DNA from: Macrosoma leucophasiata
Taxonomy: Eukaryota; Arthropoda; Insecta; Lepidoptera; Hedylidae
Direction: 5' to 3'
Length of the DNA: 64,000 nt
Assembly: GCA_036365455.1 (NCBI GenBank)
Contig: JAWQUS010000016.1
Location: forward strand, 16,019,001 to 16,083,000
The notes under the pieces are model-generated. The model had not been told where the DNA came from. It made no database searches and saw only the letters and a program-made list of their open reading frames with translations. This document shows, one piece after another, positions 43,487-54,870 of the stretch; position 1 is the first letter of the stretch; each line of letters starts with the position of its first letter. Made by a program: the position numbers and the translations under genes.

Positions 43487-43489
43487 TTA

Positions 43490-44550
43490 AAGTATAATGC
43501 ATTTTTATGAGCTGTTTGTAACAGCTTCGGTCTTGAACATCGAAAATAGAACCCCAGCGTAGCAGTTATGGCATGCTTCTACTAGACTACTGAGTCATAT
43601 TAAAATAAACACTTTTCTAAATCATGACTTGAAAAAATTCTAATTCTGATTCTGATATTATATCCGGGAGTGGCCTTAAAAATCTTATTTAATGACAATA
43701 TTCCAACAACTCAAATTTCCCTCATTAGTAGATCAAACCCAGGACCCGAGTGTAGTAATAAGGCTTACCACAACGCCAAGTAGCTTCAGTTACCTCAGTA
43801 TATTTACAAATGTGACCCCATTACACTTTGACTCAAAACCAGATTAAGTTATCTTGAAAGCCCTAAAACCCGCTTAAATATAGCAATATATTACGCTGTC
43901 ATTGTTTCTAACTCAACTCAGTCACGGTATTAAAAGGCCGAATTCGCGGTTGTCACGTTTTTAATTAATATACGAGTGGGTGAGGCGAAGCTCACGCGTG
44001 ACCTCTTTCTTTCGCGCTTATGTAAAATTCATCAATTACAGCTGTGTTAAGGTAGGTACACATTATTGTTTGGTGTTGTGACGTACGCTTTAGGGGCATT
44101 TGTATTTTATTTCATTCCTGATGTCTAAGTTCTTAATTGACTCTATGCTAAAACACACAGCGCTAAGAACAACCATAGCGGTAGGTTCCGGAGCCAAAAA
44201 TAGAAGTTTCTGCTTAAAGTAGTTTTGTTGTAGTTCGATTGCAGAAAGTAAGTGCAGTAAGAAAGTCACCACTAATCATATAGGTTTAGAAAAAAAAAAC
44301 AGCGTAATCGATGAACCTTTATGCTTAGTGTACTTTATTTTGTGGTAATAAAAAAAAAATATTGATTTTGGATGACCGGAGAGTTCTCTGACTGTACAGT
44401 TATTATAATAATATGTTCACTGTCTATCCTTTCATCAAAATCTGGCATAAAAGTAAGTGACAATGTTTTAGAATATATTATTAAAAAAACGCAACATGCG
44501 TTAAAATAAGTCAATCTCATAGTATGTTTAAAATCATGTTAAATATACGA
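43490..44550. other. mostly unassigned; two SINE-head remnants
   Basis: 43530-43598 and 43735-43800 read, on the minus strand, like decayed SINE B heads (tagtagaagcatgcc ... gttctattttcga; tagcttggcg ... gggtttgatc). No gene. Confidence 0.45.
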
Positions 44551-44755
44551 CTCGGTTAGTCCAGCGGTGTGTGACTACCGCATGATTCAAAGGGTCGCAG
44601 GTTCGATCCCCGCACCGGGACAAATGTTTGTATACAAATGTTTCTTCCGGGTCTGGGTGTGTGTATGTGTTGTGTGTGTACAACGGCACCCACGACACAG
44701 GTTTTTTTCCTAATGTGGGGCTGTGTGAGTGTAAGTGTATTTTATTTTTTATTTA
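44551..44755 (+). repeat. tRNA-derived SINE (family F)
   Basis: Head acgactcggttagtccagcg with box A TTAGTCCAGCGG and box B GGTTCGATCCCC; body gtctgggtgtgtgtatgtg, caacggcacccacgacac, gtggggctgtgtgag; AT-rich end. Sister copy on the minus strand at 63604-63829. Confidence 0.8.
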
Positions 44756-44884
44756 AAACGAAGTGCATTTCACGTGACACATAACACAACACAATAGTGT
44801 GTTTCTGCCTTAAGCGTGCGTTAACGTGTAGAAAATTGGTACATGTTACGCTGATGTATCATGTTGTCGGGACATTATTATTTC

Positions 44885-45115
44885 TTTCCATAATTTATCA
44901 ACACTATCCACCCTTAACTACTCAAAGAATATTTGAAAATGTTTACTAGGGAATGTTTGGGTTTTTAAAAGATATATTGAGTTTTTGTTGGTCCTTTTTC
45001 TCGCTCCGCTTGGTGATCGTTACCGCATATCAGATACTTTATAGGTCTAGAAATTGTGTCTAAGCGTTACGCGATGAAGTCTATATCCGTTTTCGGCTTT
45101 TATGAGATTAAAATG
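44885..45115 (+). repeat. direct repeat, unit 1
   Basis: atttgaaaatgtttac ... ccgcttggtgatcgttacc ... tatatccgttttcggctttt recurs at 46378-46608. No coding motif. Confidence 0.75.
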
Positions 45116-45135
45116 TATGTGTGTATTATCATTCA

Positions 45136-45320
45136 TCTTAATATATATAAATCTCGTGTCACAATGTTTGTCCTCAATGGACTCCTAAACCACTTAACCG
45201 ATTATAATAAAATTCGCACACCATGTGCAGTTCGATCCAACTTGAGAGATAGGATAGCTTACATTACGCTATGACTAATAGGAGCAGAGCAGCGCGGGCG
45301 AAGCCGGGGCGGGCCGCTAG
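45136..45320 (+). mobile_element. short non-autonomous Helitron, 185 bp, complete
   Basis: A|TCTTAATATATATAAATCTC to GAAGCCGGGGCGGGCCG CTAG|T. Both termini and both flanking bases match Helitron rules; 3' hairpin gcgggcgaagccggggcggg. Confidence 0.8.
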
Positions 45321-45350
45321 TATCTTTATATTTTGATCTGGGTATCTTTC

Positions 45351-45642
45351 TTTTTTTTATGTAATGGAAGTGGCAAACAAGCATGCAGTTCACATTGATG
45401 TTAAGTGATGACTGCAGCCTATAGACACCCACATGAAGACCAAGGCTAAAATGTAGATGCGTTACCACTCCTGAGGCCTAAGGTGTTATGCCTCTGTGCG
45501 GGAAATTACAGGGCCGTACATTACCACCTGACCGGAACACGATAGTGCTGAACACTACAATTTAGCGGCAAGTAAATTAGGTAATGCGGTGGTGCCTACG
45601 CCTTACGGAGCTCGCTCCATCACTGGAGCTCTACCACCAGTA
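45351..45642 (-). repeat. family A repeat, full length
   Basis: T run, atgtaatggaagtggcaaac to ctctaccaccagtaa; the hairpin is altered by a duplication (cttacggagctcgctccatc). Confidence 0.9.
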
Positions 45643-45649
45643 AAAAATA

Positions 45650-45945
45650 AGTAAAATTGGAGTGTCTGTTTGTAATATTAAAATAACCGCTTTTACTTAA
45701 TGCATATGTATGTTATGCACGGTACATTTACCAAAACATTTTTTTTTACAATTTTTGTCTGTCTGTCTGTTAGTTCACGCTAATATCGGGAACGGCTGAA
45801 CCGATTTTGACGGGACTTTCACTGGCAGATAGCTTATGTAATAAGAAGTAACTTAGGCTATTGCTCTCTATAACTCACAAATTTGTCCGGGTAGATACTG
45901 AACAATCATAAATTCTCACGCGGACGAAGTCGCGGGCACAGCTCG
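45650..45945 (+). mobile_element. non-autonomous Helitron, 5' end eroded
   Basis: Sister of 8147-8462 on the other strand: aattggagtgtctgtttgta ... gaagtcgcgggcacag CTCG|T. The terminal CTRR has mutated to CTCG. Confidence 0.75.
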
Positions 45946-45974
45946 TAAGAAATAAAAGTATGTACGAGTACATG

Positions 45975-46335
45975 AAGCGCGCATGGCCCAGCAGCCGGTG
46001 TAGAGTGCAAGCGATCTACTCGGTTAAGCGAAACGAACGCGTTCACGTATTTGATGGGTGACCGTTAGAAGCAAATTAAAATGCGCATTATCGTGCTTCG
46101 GAGGGCACGTTAAGCCATCGCGGTCAGTTCCGGTTGCTATTGATAGATAGCAGTCGTTTAAACCTTGTCGGTGGCCTGATGGGCGGTTTGAAAACATCCG
46201 ACAGTGGGTTGGCCACTAACCCGTTTCTCCACCAACCCGCATTAGAGCAGCGTGGTGGAGTAAGCTCCAGGCCTCCCCCCAAAAAGGGGAGAGACTCGTG
46301 CCCAGTAGTGGGACGTCTTAAGGGTTACCATTATT
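45975..46335 (+). repeat. LINE-type 3' region with 5S rRNA-like segment
   Basis: gatctactcggttaagcg ... ttgatgggtgacc (46013-46062) resembles the 3' half of 5S rRNA. Then cttcggagggcacgttaag, caccaacccgcattagagca, cccagtagtgggacgtc and an ATT-repeat end, as in many lepidopteran LINE 3' UTRs. No coding part. Confidence 0.6.
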
Positions 46336-46377
46336 ATTATATTCGTTTTTCTCGTGGATTTCTGACAGACTTTATAT

Positions 46378-46608
46378 TTCACAGTTTATCAATACTACCC
46401 ACTCCTAAACTACTTAAGGAATATTTGAAAATGTTTAGCAGAAAAGTGTTCGGGTTTTTAAAGATATATCGAGTTCTGGTTGTTGTTGGTTCTTTTTATC
46501 GCACCGCTTGATGATCGTAACGGCATATCAGATAGTTTATAGGTTTAGAAAATGTTTAGGCTTTACCCGATGAAATCTATATCCGTTTTCGGCTTTTATG
46601 AAAAAAAA
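46378..46608 (+). repeat. direct repeat, unit 2
   Basis: About 230 bp match to 44885-45115; the Helitron, A and LINE-tail insertions lie between the units. Confidence 0.75.
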
Positions 46609-46784
46609 GTGTATTAAATGTGTTTTAAAAATAAAAGTACCTTTGCTCGTGGATTTCTTTTCACATAACTTTGCTATATAGATTTAATTTTTCACAATTT
46701 ACTATTCTATGAAAATTTTTGGTCAAAGTTTATTTCGGTCCATGGTAAAAGTCACACTTAGCATCGTATAACATATGATTATAT

Positions 46785-46935
46785 GTAACATCACGCCTGT
46801 ATTGTATGTACCCAGAAGGGCCTACCTCAAAGAGAAAAACACGTATTCAGGCATAGAATAGATAAACTATTCCGTGTATTCAGGCATACATGTCATGCAA
46901 ACACCCACGATTCACCAGTTACATTTTGTACCGTG
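46785..46935 (-). repeat. SINE family B, 3' part, decayed
   Basis: gtaacatcacgcctgtattg ... aaacacccacgattcacc. Contains a small internal duplication (tattcaggcata). Confidence 0.65.
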
Positions 46936-46997
46936 CGGGGCGAGACGACCTTACCTACGACGCTCTCCTTATTAATTATCAAGTGACTCTGAGAATG

Positions 46998-47307
46998 TAC
47001 GTAACTTCACGCCTGTAATCCCCGAAGGGGTAGACAGAGGTAAATGCATGCATTCAAGCATAAATGCAAACACCCACCATTCGCCGGTTACGTTTTTAGC
47101 CCATATAACACGTGGCGAGCCTGTTGACATCTCCGGGGACATTACTAAACTTCGAGGTACTGGGAAATTTCCAGAAAATTGTAAGTTCCCAATAGAACCA
47201 GAGATAAAGGACTTTACACCATTATCTCTGATAACATACTACCCGGGAATCGAACCCAGGACCCCCAGCGTAGTAGTAGTGGCCTGCTACCACTAGGCTA
47301 CCGAGGC
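46998..47307 (-). repeat. SINE family B, full length
   Basis: Minus strand: ctgcctcggtagcctagtgg ... gggttcgattcccggg ... ggcgtgaagttacgt; nearly intact. Confidence 0.9.
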
Positions 47308-47947
47308 AGTTGGAAAAGAGAAACTTGGAAAAATCCCGATTTGGGCATTGAAGATTACTGGTCTACTCCTGTTGGACTACTGAAACAATTTAAAAAATGT
47401 GTGCGATTATTAAATTACCCATTACATGTTACACAGTAGCTCGTATGTAAGAGCTACTCATTTCATGACAAACGGTCCATACATCATGAAATGAGTATAT
47501 CCGTACAGTACAGATAAATAGCAATCATTTTATCTATACCTCATGAAATGTGTCAGAAAAAATAGGTCACAAACGAATTCAAAACAGTTGCCAACGTTTA
47601 ATAAAAATGAGAAAATATATTCATATTTGTAATATAAATGAGATACGATCCTTCAATACATCTTTACCCGTCAATCTGTAAAATAATTTTGACTTGCCAA
47701 ATATTTTCCCGTGTTCGTTGTCAACTAGACTTAGTTCCACAAATGTGTGGTTACCCTACTCAACATTCCAACCTAGGATAACCTTTATTAGCTGAAAGGA
47801 CGTGAGGTAACCTTTTTTGTAAAATTATTCAAACATGCCAGTACTTATCTGGAGCACGTACCTTTTACTCGTATATTCAAATCCACGTACCTATGTTTTC
47901 TCCAAGTATTTTACTGACAGCAAATTGTTGTAGAATTTTATAGATAA
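47308..47947. other. unassigned, with a palindrome
   Basis: 47467-47505: ctcatttcatga / tcatgaaatgag (12 bp arms, 15 nt loop). 47320-47390 may be another SINE-head scrap. No gene. Confidence 0.45.
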
Positions 47948-48491
47948 CTAGCTATTACCCTCGGCTTCGCTCGTATTTAAGCGATTTTTTCTACGAATAA
48001 GTAGTAGATTTTATTGGCCTAAATGCGTATATATATTTTAAAAAGTATACTTTATCACAGCCTCACTAGCCTTGTGGTAGCAGGCCACTACTATAGCGCT
48101 GGAGGTCCTGGGTTCGATTCCCGGGTCGGGGGCTATCAGAGAAAACAGTTTAAAATCCTTTATCTCCGGTTCTATTGGGATTTTTTCACATTCTGGAAGT
48201 TTCCCAATACCTCGGAGCTTGGTAATGTGCCCGGAGATGGCAACAGGCTCGTCACCTGTTACATGGGCCAAAAACGTAACCGGCGAATCGTGGGCGTTTG
48301 CATGTATGCTTGAATGCATGCATTTACCTCTGCCTACCCCTTCGGGGATTACAGGCGTGAAGTTACGTTACTTTATTGCTTCTAATGACTCCAAGAATAT
48401 GTGTACAAAGTTTCATGATGATCGGTTGAGTAATTTTTTCGTGAAAGCGTAATAAACAAACTTACATTCGTATTTATAATATTATTAGGGA
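47948..48491 (-). mobile_element. non-autonomous Helitron carrying a SINE
   Basis: Minus strand A|TCCCTAATAATATTATAAAT ... to ... GAAGCCGAGGGTAATAG CTAG|T (48492 to 47947). Without the SINE and its duplication it would be about 220 bp. Confidence 0.75.
48056..48368 (+). repeat. SINE family B, 313 bp, 8 bp target duplication
   Basis: TACTTTAT at 48048-48055 and 48369-48376. Head with box A (tagccttgtgg) and box B GGTTCGATTCCCGG; ends gtgaagttacgt. Young-looking copy. Confidence 0.95.
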
Positions 48492-50200
48492 TAAGAAGGG
48501 ATAGTGAAAAAGCAGCTATCCATCTAACCATAGGTACTGAACGATTCGATTAAGAAATGTTAGAATAAATATTTGTCGGAAGGCTTTTTAAAGGCTAATT
48601 ATGACAAAAAGAAAAACAAGAAAAATTATGACGGGCGGAAAGGTTATTTTAGTGAGTATCAATCTACATTTACTTTTCTACTGAAATCTTAATGCTTTGT
48701 GAGTGTTGTGACTTGAAATTTGTTTGTTTTTTTTTGGGCATGCTTCAGAACTTCCCTAAAATGGCTTTTCTTTTTTTTCATACTTTCTTTCAAATATCTG
48801 TTGAACATTTTTGTCATCCTAATACATAATCATGAATTAGGTTGACCACTCACATATAAAAATAAATAAAATTCTCTATTAATTAATTTTATAAATTAAA
48901 GCACAAATACCGAAAATATTTACGTAGGTCCGGTAGATCAGTCGGATTGCCACATTGGCAAGGATTATAAATCTCTGTTAAAATTCACGTCCACACAATT
49001 AATGATTTTGCCATCGCCAGCGAGTCGCCATCGAATAAAGTTGCTGCCACATGGACCCAGCTTTAGGTAGCTTAGTGGTACTATAATTCAAGCAATTCAC
49101 GACCCCTTGTGGTCGAACCTTGGTTGTGGTTAGACGTGACAAATTGTGCATGTATGGTGTGTCAGTGTGTGTACCTTACGGAGTGGCAAATCACGCACTT
49201 GCTCTCGCTTGCACACACGCATTTTTTCGCGTATTTTACCTTTACATGTACATTCCTTTAGACTACAACAAACCAGTTGCTGGCCATAAGCCTTTATTGC
49301 TAGACCTAAGTACCAAAGTTCTAGCTCATTCACAACTCAAGGAGTAGGTAATATGTAGGCCTATAGGTATTTCAATATGAAAAGTGTGCGCGAAAAAAAA
49401 AATCTTTTACACATTAGGTGTAGGTACCCTAAAAAATCCAGATTTTATTTTACAATTTTCTTGACACGACTAATATACCAATTTACAGTTCTCTATTACC
49501 ATATAAGGGTACCTTGTAGACTACGGTACCCTAAATAGGGTAAAGTCAGAATAAAATCAGATTAAAAGAAGACGTGTTCACTTACATAAATGAATTCAAA
49601 CAGAATAATTGGATTAAAAATATCATCTTACCCATCGCATTGTACTCGTATATCAAAGCTCTATTATGTTCCACAATTCACCGAATTTTTCGTGCGTTGA
49701 TTATAAACGCAATAAATATCAACTCACAGAGTATTAATCAAATTCTTCTCACGTTTAATCAAATTAATCTCACTCCGGTAAGTTAATAAAGCAGACATTT
49801 CAACGGTGATAAAAATACACGGCACGAGTATCCGTCATGGAATTAGCTGAAGCTCTCATCACAAGGATTCTTTTAGCTTCCCATTAACGTCAACCAAAAC
49901 AAAAATTTATTATACGGTTTTCATTTCTTGACGGCCCCTCAACAAACTGCGACGCTTTATTGAAGGGAAAAAACTCTAAGAAAACAAATACGTGATTTAA
50001 AACATTTCGTTTGTCGGCGCCTCGGGTACAAGAGAATCGGGATAGGAAAATAGGTAATTTAAATAAAATAAACTCTGGATCACGGACTAGAGTAAACAAA
50101 TTAACTTTGTTCTTAATGTGAAGCAATTCCGTTTTTGTGAATGGCCAACCTTGAGGTCTAAGTTGGCACATTTCTGATGTTGTAAGGATTACAAATGTTG
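48492..50200. other. unassigned
   Basis: A family E-like scrap at 49500-49540 (agggtaccttgtagactacg). Otherwise no gene or defined repeat across 1.7 kb. Confidence 0.4.
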
Positions 50201-50541
50201 TTTTTTTTTTTTTTTATGTAATGGAAGTGGTAAGCAAGCATGCAGTTCACGTTGATGTTAAGTGATGACTGCAGCCTATAGACACCCACACAAAGACTGA
50301 GGTCAAAATGCAGATGCGTTACCACTCCTGAGGCCTAAGGTGTTACGCCTCTGTGCCGGAAATTACAGGGCCGTACATTACCACCTGACCGGAACACGAT
50401 AGTGCTGAACACTACCATTTAGCGGCAAGTATATTAGGTAATGCGGTGGCCTACGCCCGCGAGCTCCAGTGACGGAGCTCCTCGTCGGGCTATATGGTAG
50501 TGTTCAGCACTATCGTGTTTCGGTCAGATGGTGGTTGACTT
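50201..50541. repeat. chimeric family A foldback
   Basis: A minus-oriented copy (50201-50470) runs into its hairpin, but the hairpin loop reads AGTGAC (plus orientation), and the sequence then continues as a plus-oriented partial copy (tggtagtgttcagcactatc, 50491-50541). The strands are joined through the palindrome. Confidence 0.8.
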
Positions 50542-50846
50542 CTAGTGTAGGAACTCAAGGGCGTAGAAACCACCGCATTACCTAATTTATCTTCCGCTAA
50601 ATGGTAATGTTCAGCACTATCGTGTTCCGGTTAGATGGTAATGTGTGGCCCCGTTATAACTATCGCAGAGATATAACATCTAAGGTCTCAGGGGTGGTAA
50701 CGCATCTGCATTTGGACCTCTGGTCTTTGTGTGGGTGTCTATAGGCTGCAGTCATCACTTAACATCAATGTGAACTGCATGCTTGTTTGACACCTTCAAT
50801 ACATAAAAAAAAACTGACCGAAACACGGTAGTGCTGAACTACACTG
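50542..50846 (+). repeat. family A repeat, older subfamily, plus a reverse scrap
   Basis: tctagtgtaggaactcaag to acataaaa at about 50812; 50813-50846 (ctgaccgaaacacggtagtg) is a short minus-strand remnant. Confidence 0.8.
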
Positions 50847-50959
50847 AAATATCAGACTTTTAATGAATATGTCTACAATGCCACAGCAACGAGTTTTGGA
50901 TCCCCAGGGATCACTATTGGCAGCTGCTCAAATATTTTTCATATATATATATTACAAAA

Positions 50960-51100
50960 GTGACAAATAAACATGCAGTTCACATGGATGATGACTGCAC
51001 CCTGTAGACATCTACACAAAAATCAGTCAAAATGCAGATGCGTTGCCACCTCTGAGATAGTGCCGCCTTGTCTCTGTGATAGTTATTTCGGGCCCTATAA
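50960..51100 (-). repeat. family A repeat, older subfamily, partial
   Basis: gtgacaaataaacatgcag ... gatagttatttcgggccc. Confidence 0.7.
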
Positions 51101-51203
51101 ATATTTATATTTCACTTAGTGCTAGCCGATTAGTCGACTCTCGACCTAGTGAAGTTGACTATTGGCGTATCGAGACGACTCGTCTAAAATCTCTTATCTA
51201 AGC

Positions 51204-51255
51204 CAGAGAATATGTAATAATACGTAATATTTCTTCTCCTCACCCATCACCCCCC
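51204..51255 (+). repeat. family C repeat, 5' scrap
   Basis: cagagaatatgtaataatac then diverges. Confidence 0.6.
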
Positions 51256-51369
51256 CTTGAGAGCCCGTTAGATAAACTTCAACAGCGAGGTTGCGAGCGG
51301 GCGAGCTAACGGTCTATTTTTAGCCTAAGTTGCACCAAGATATTTTTCAAAGTTAAAGTTATTGTAACA

Positions 51370-51682
51370 CTAGCTGTGCCCGCGAATTCGACCCCATGAG
51401 AATTTATGATTGTTCAGTGCCTACCCAGACGAAGTCGTAGGCGCAGCTAGTATGAAAGTAGCCTAAGTTACTTCTTATTACATAAGCTATCTGCCAGTGA
51501 AAGTCCCGTCAAAATCGTTTCAGCTGTTCCCGAGACTAGCGGGAACAAACAGACAGACAGACAGACAAAAATTGTAAAAAATGTTGTTTTGGTATATGTA
51601 CCGTGTATACATACATATGCATTTAGTAAAAAGCGGTTATTTTTATATTACAAACACACTCCAATTTTATTTTTTGTATAGA
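51370..51682 (-). mobile_element. non-autonomous Helitron, 313 bp
   Basis: Minus strand A|TCTATACAAAAAATAAAAT ... to ... CGAATTCGCGGGCACAG CTAG|T. Close to 8147-8462, with an AGAC array. Confidence 0.8.
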
Positions 51683-51707
51683 TGTCACGTCCCTCGCTAA
51701 CTTTGAC

Positions 51708-51898
51708 CAGAGAATATGTAATAATACTACGTATAGAATCGACACTTCGACGTCCCGCCCGATTTGTACACATACACAACCCCTTCCTCTCTTATGGGCG
51801 ACGGTTGGTATTTTGTACGTGCTACGCACACAGGTGCGCGTGTAAATACACGTCACTGATGGATTTTGTATGGAATTTTGGCGGAGTGTCCGCGGTGG
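51708..51898 (+). repeat. family C repeat, copy 4
   Basis: cagagaatatgtaataatac to ggcggagtgtccgcggtg, with a small change in the middle (cacatacacaacccc). Confidence 0.75.
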
Positions 51899-52048
51899 GC
51901 TTTGACAGATTTCTTTAAGTTAGAGAAGGATGTGCAATGTAACAATAACTTTAACAAATGTTGTGGTGCAACCCAGGCTTAGTTAATTTGGTCACGTCAT
52001 CGTCAGTCAGTGACGATTGTTTCATCATAACCCTAAGTGCTATATTTC

Positions 52049-52175
52049 TGTGTGCTACAAAAAACACACGTCACAGATTGATGCCTGTCTAATAGGTAAC
52101 CAGAATAAGCCTTTGTATGGAATTTTCACCGAGTGTCCGGGGTGTGCCCGGACACTCGGCGTCCGGGCACACCCC
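52049..52175 (+). repeat. family C 3' part ending in overlapping palindromes
   Basis: tgctacaaaaaacacacgtc ... ggaattttcaccgagtgtcc follows the C consensus. The end then forms two overlapping perfect inverted repeats: 52129-52141 with 52147-52159 (13 bp, loop GTGTG) and 52139-52153 with 52161-52175 (15 bp, loop 7 nt). They share bases, so only one can form at a time. Confidence 0.85.
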
Positions 52176-53838
52176 GTCTTAAGCAGTGAACTGTTTTAGT
52201 CAAATAGTACAATGCTAACAAAACCAGTCGAAATTAATGTTCATTCTAAACAAATTCTCTATAAAAAAACTTGTAATTGAGTTCTATTTTGTTTAATGAT
52301 AAACTAAGTTCCACAGTTTGCGTTTCTTTGTACGCACTATCCTAAATGGGTACGCAGGGTGAATGCGAAAGAAAGTTCACATTGTAAGTAGTTAGCGAAG
52401 TTTCGGACGGAATCCTATTTAAAGATTAACTCTGTTATCTTATCACGTACAGATTAATAGGACCTCAAAAAGGTACAGATCAAATCGTGATAATCGTAAT
52501 AAAACTCGAGGTAGTTGGCAACAAACTGAACGATTTATTTTACTTTACAAGTTCACATTATTACAAAGGTGGCTCTGGTGTGTTAACTTATTTTGATACC
52601 ACAGATAACCAATACAGATAACTAATACAGCTATAGACAAATTTAACACCCCCACTTATTAAAATAAAGTTAACATACATTCAAACTCGTCGTCGGTCAT
52701 GGTAAGGGCCAGTTAATATGTAGGCATCACTTTTATAGTGGTTTCATAAAATATTTACGGACAGAGTTCCAGCAAACTTGAGGCCCATTAATTTCTCAAA
52801 TAAGTAAGGGGAGAGAAAAGAAAGGTAACTTTTGTCCTGTTTTCACAAATAACTTCGTAATTGTCGATTACGAAAATCTAATAGTCACAATGTTTGTAAC
52901 CAAATTCCTTTCCAACAACCTGATCGACTTTTATAAAAAAGTTGTTTCAGTATATTAGGTAGGTCTGAAATTTAATTAATAATAAACTAAGTATGATAGT
53001 ATTAGTATAATAATATTTTTTTTAATGCTAAGGCGATACGAAATTCACCATCATACCTGCTGCTAGTAGATGTAAGTATAGAGTGTTTTTTGAGATTATA
53101 ATATGAGTCTTTTTATCCAATAAGTATGCCAAGCAGAATGTTTTGAAAGTTATTTTTTTATTTTATAATTTACACTCCAAAGTCTTCAAAAGTGGCCTGG
53201 TCAAAATATATTAATTTGTTTGCTCTTTACTATGTTTTTGGGTCACCGTATATTTTAAGACAGCATACCTAATATCAATTCAATCAGTTCAGTAACTTCG
53301 AAACAAAATAGCTTTGAAAGTCAGACCGTTATACAGACAGACTTACTAATGATTCTGTAAGAGTTTCTTCCGAAATATAGAACCTATTTACCTACGTATT
53401 TATATTGTGGGCTGCATGTGTTGGTAACCTCTCAACAAATAAATACAACGCTGCGAGAGTTTTACCAACGAAAATACACAAAACTTGTCCGATTTCTATT
53501 TCATGTAAGATCTACCTCTGTTTTCCTAGCCATCTACTAAGATAACATTGCCAAAACAAACAGATACTGTATATAAACAAAACAATCTTAAAAATATACA
53601 TTGTGTCCTCTATAACTAGGTACGAACCATGACGTCTAAATTGCGATTGAATTTAGGAACGAGCGAAATGTTTTTTTATTTATTTTTAAGACGATGTGCG
53701 TACGAAGGAACGAGACAGCGTTAATACTCGTAGCAATTTAGTTTAGGTTTGTAATAAAAGGTAATACATGGCTGCTGTTATTTCTGTGTCAACTGAAATA
53801 TTAATGTACCTTTCCGTATCATCACCCATGTAATTGCT
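52176..53838. other. unassigned
   Basis: An inverted repeat tgttaacttatttt (52578) / aaaataaagttaaca (52664) encloses about 75 bp; possibly a MITE. No gene otherwise. Confidence 0.4.
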
Positions 53839-54000
53839 ATTGGTGGTAGAGTTCCAATCTCGGAACTCAAGAGCGTGGGCACCATTAATCTATCTGCAGC
53901 CAAATGGTAGTATTTCGGATTGTCGTGTTTCGGGTAGATGGGTATTGTATATCCCCATAACAACTATCACACAGGCCTCATTACCTCATGGGCGGCAAGA
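53839..54000 (+). repeat. family A repeat, older subfamily, 5' half
   Basis: attggtggtagagttccaat ... ccccataacaactatcac, then lost. Confidence 0.75.
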
Positions 54001-54066
54001 TTGTATTGTATAAGCCTTATACTAGTACTTATTACTAATACTTATACTAATAAGGGTACCGTTTTT

Positions 54067-54640
54067 AGGGTTCCGCAGTAAACAAGGAACCATTATAGTT
54101 TCGCCATGTCCGTCTGTCTGTCTGTCTTTTTTTTTTTTTTTTTATGTAATGGAAGTGGTTAACAAGCATGCAGTTCACATTGATGTTAAGTGATGACTGC
54201 AGCCTATAGACACCCACACAAAGATCAAAGTCAAAATGCAGATGCGTTACCACTCCTAAGGTCTTATGCCTCTGTGCCGGAAATTACAGAGCCGTACATT
54301 CCGGTACACCTGACCGGAACACGATAGTGTTGAACACTACCATTTAGCGGCAAGTATATTAGGTAATGCGTTGGTGCCTACGCCCGCGAGCTCCGTCACT
54401 GGAGCTCTACCACCTGTCTGTCTGTCCGTCCTCGGTTTAGCGGAAAAACTATAAGTACTAGAGGCTTGAAATTTGGCACAAGTATACAACTTAATTAGGC
54501 CGACAAAGTGGTAGAATAAAAACATGTTTTTTTTATTCAGGGTACCTTTCTTTAATGTAACGCGCGATTTTTTTTTTATTTTTCGTTTTTATATAGTGTG
54601 GGATATCGTTGGATAGGTCATTCAAAAATGTTAGGGGTGT
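54067..54640 (+). repeat. family E repeat interrupted by family A
   Basis: agggttccgcagtaaacaag ... TCTG array, [A insertion], TCTG array ... tttggcacaagtatacaac ... gttggataggtc. Confidence 0.75.
54137..54414 (-). repeat. family A repeat inserted in a TCTG microsatellite
   Basis: tgtctgtctgtc lies on both sides. Full copy from the T run to gagctctaccacc; the usual terminal agtaa is absent. Confidence 0.9.
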
Positions 54641-54674
54641 GATTTTTGGGACAACACTTTGTATATTTGGGATC

Positions 54675-54870
54675 ACCATATCAGCCGTAAGATGTCCACT
54701 GCTGGACCAAAGCCTCCCCATTAGGGGGATATGTCATAATCGCCACGTTTGGCAAGCGGATTGGCGATCGCAGTGACGGTAGTTTCATCGCTGGACGCTG
54801 CTGCCCATCATGCGTAATTGCACTTACTACCGCCCCATTGGAATGGTTGGACTGCTATTATTCGGTTTAC
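54675..54870 (-). repeat. LINE-type repeat
   Basis: agatgtccactgctggacc ... aagcggattggcgatcgcag, phrases common in lepidopteran LINE 3' regions (minus strand). Confidence 0.55.

Noticed and set aside
52578..52678. MITE from the tgttaacttatttt inverted pair
   Set aside because: Only a 14-15 bp inversion with a small mismatch and no duplication; not enough to call an element.
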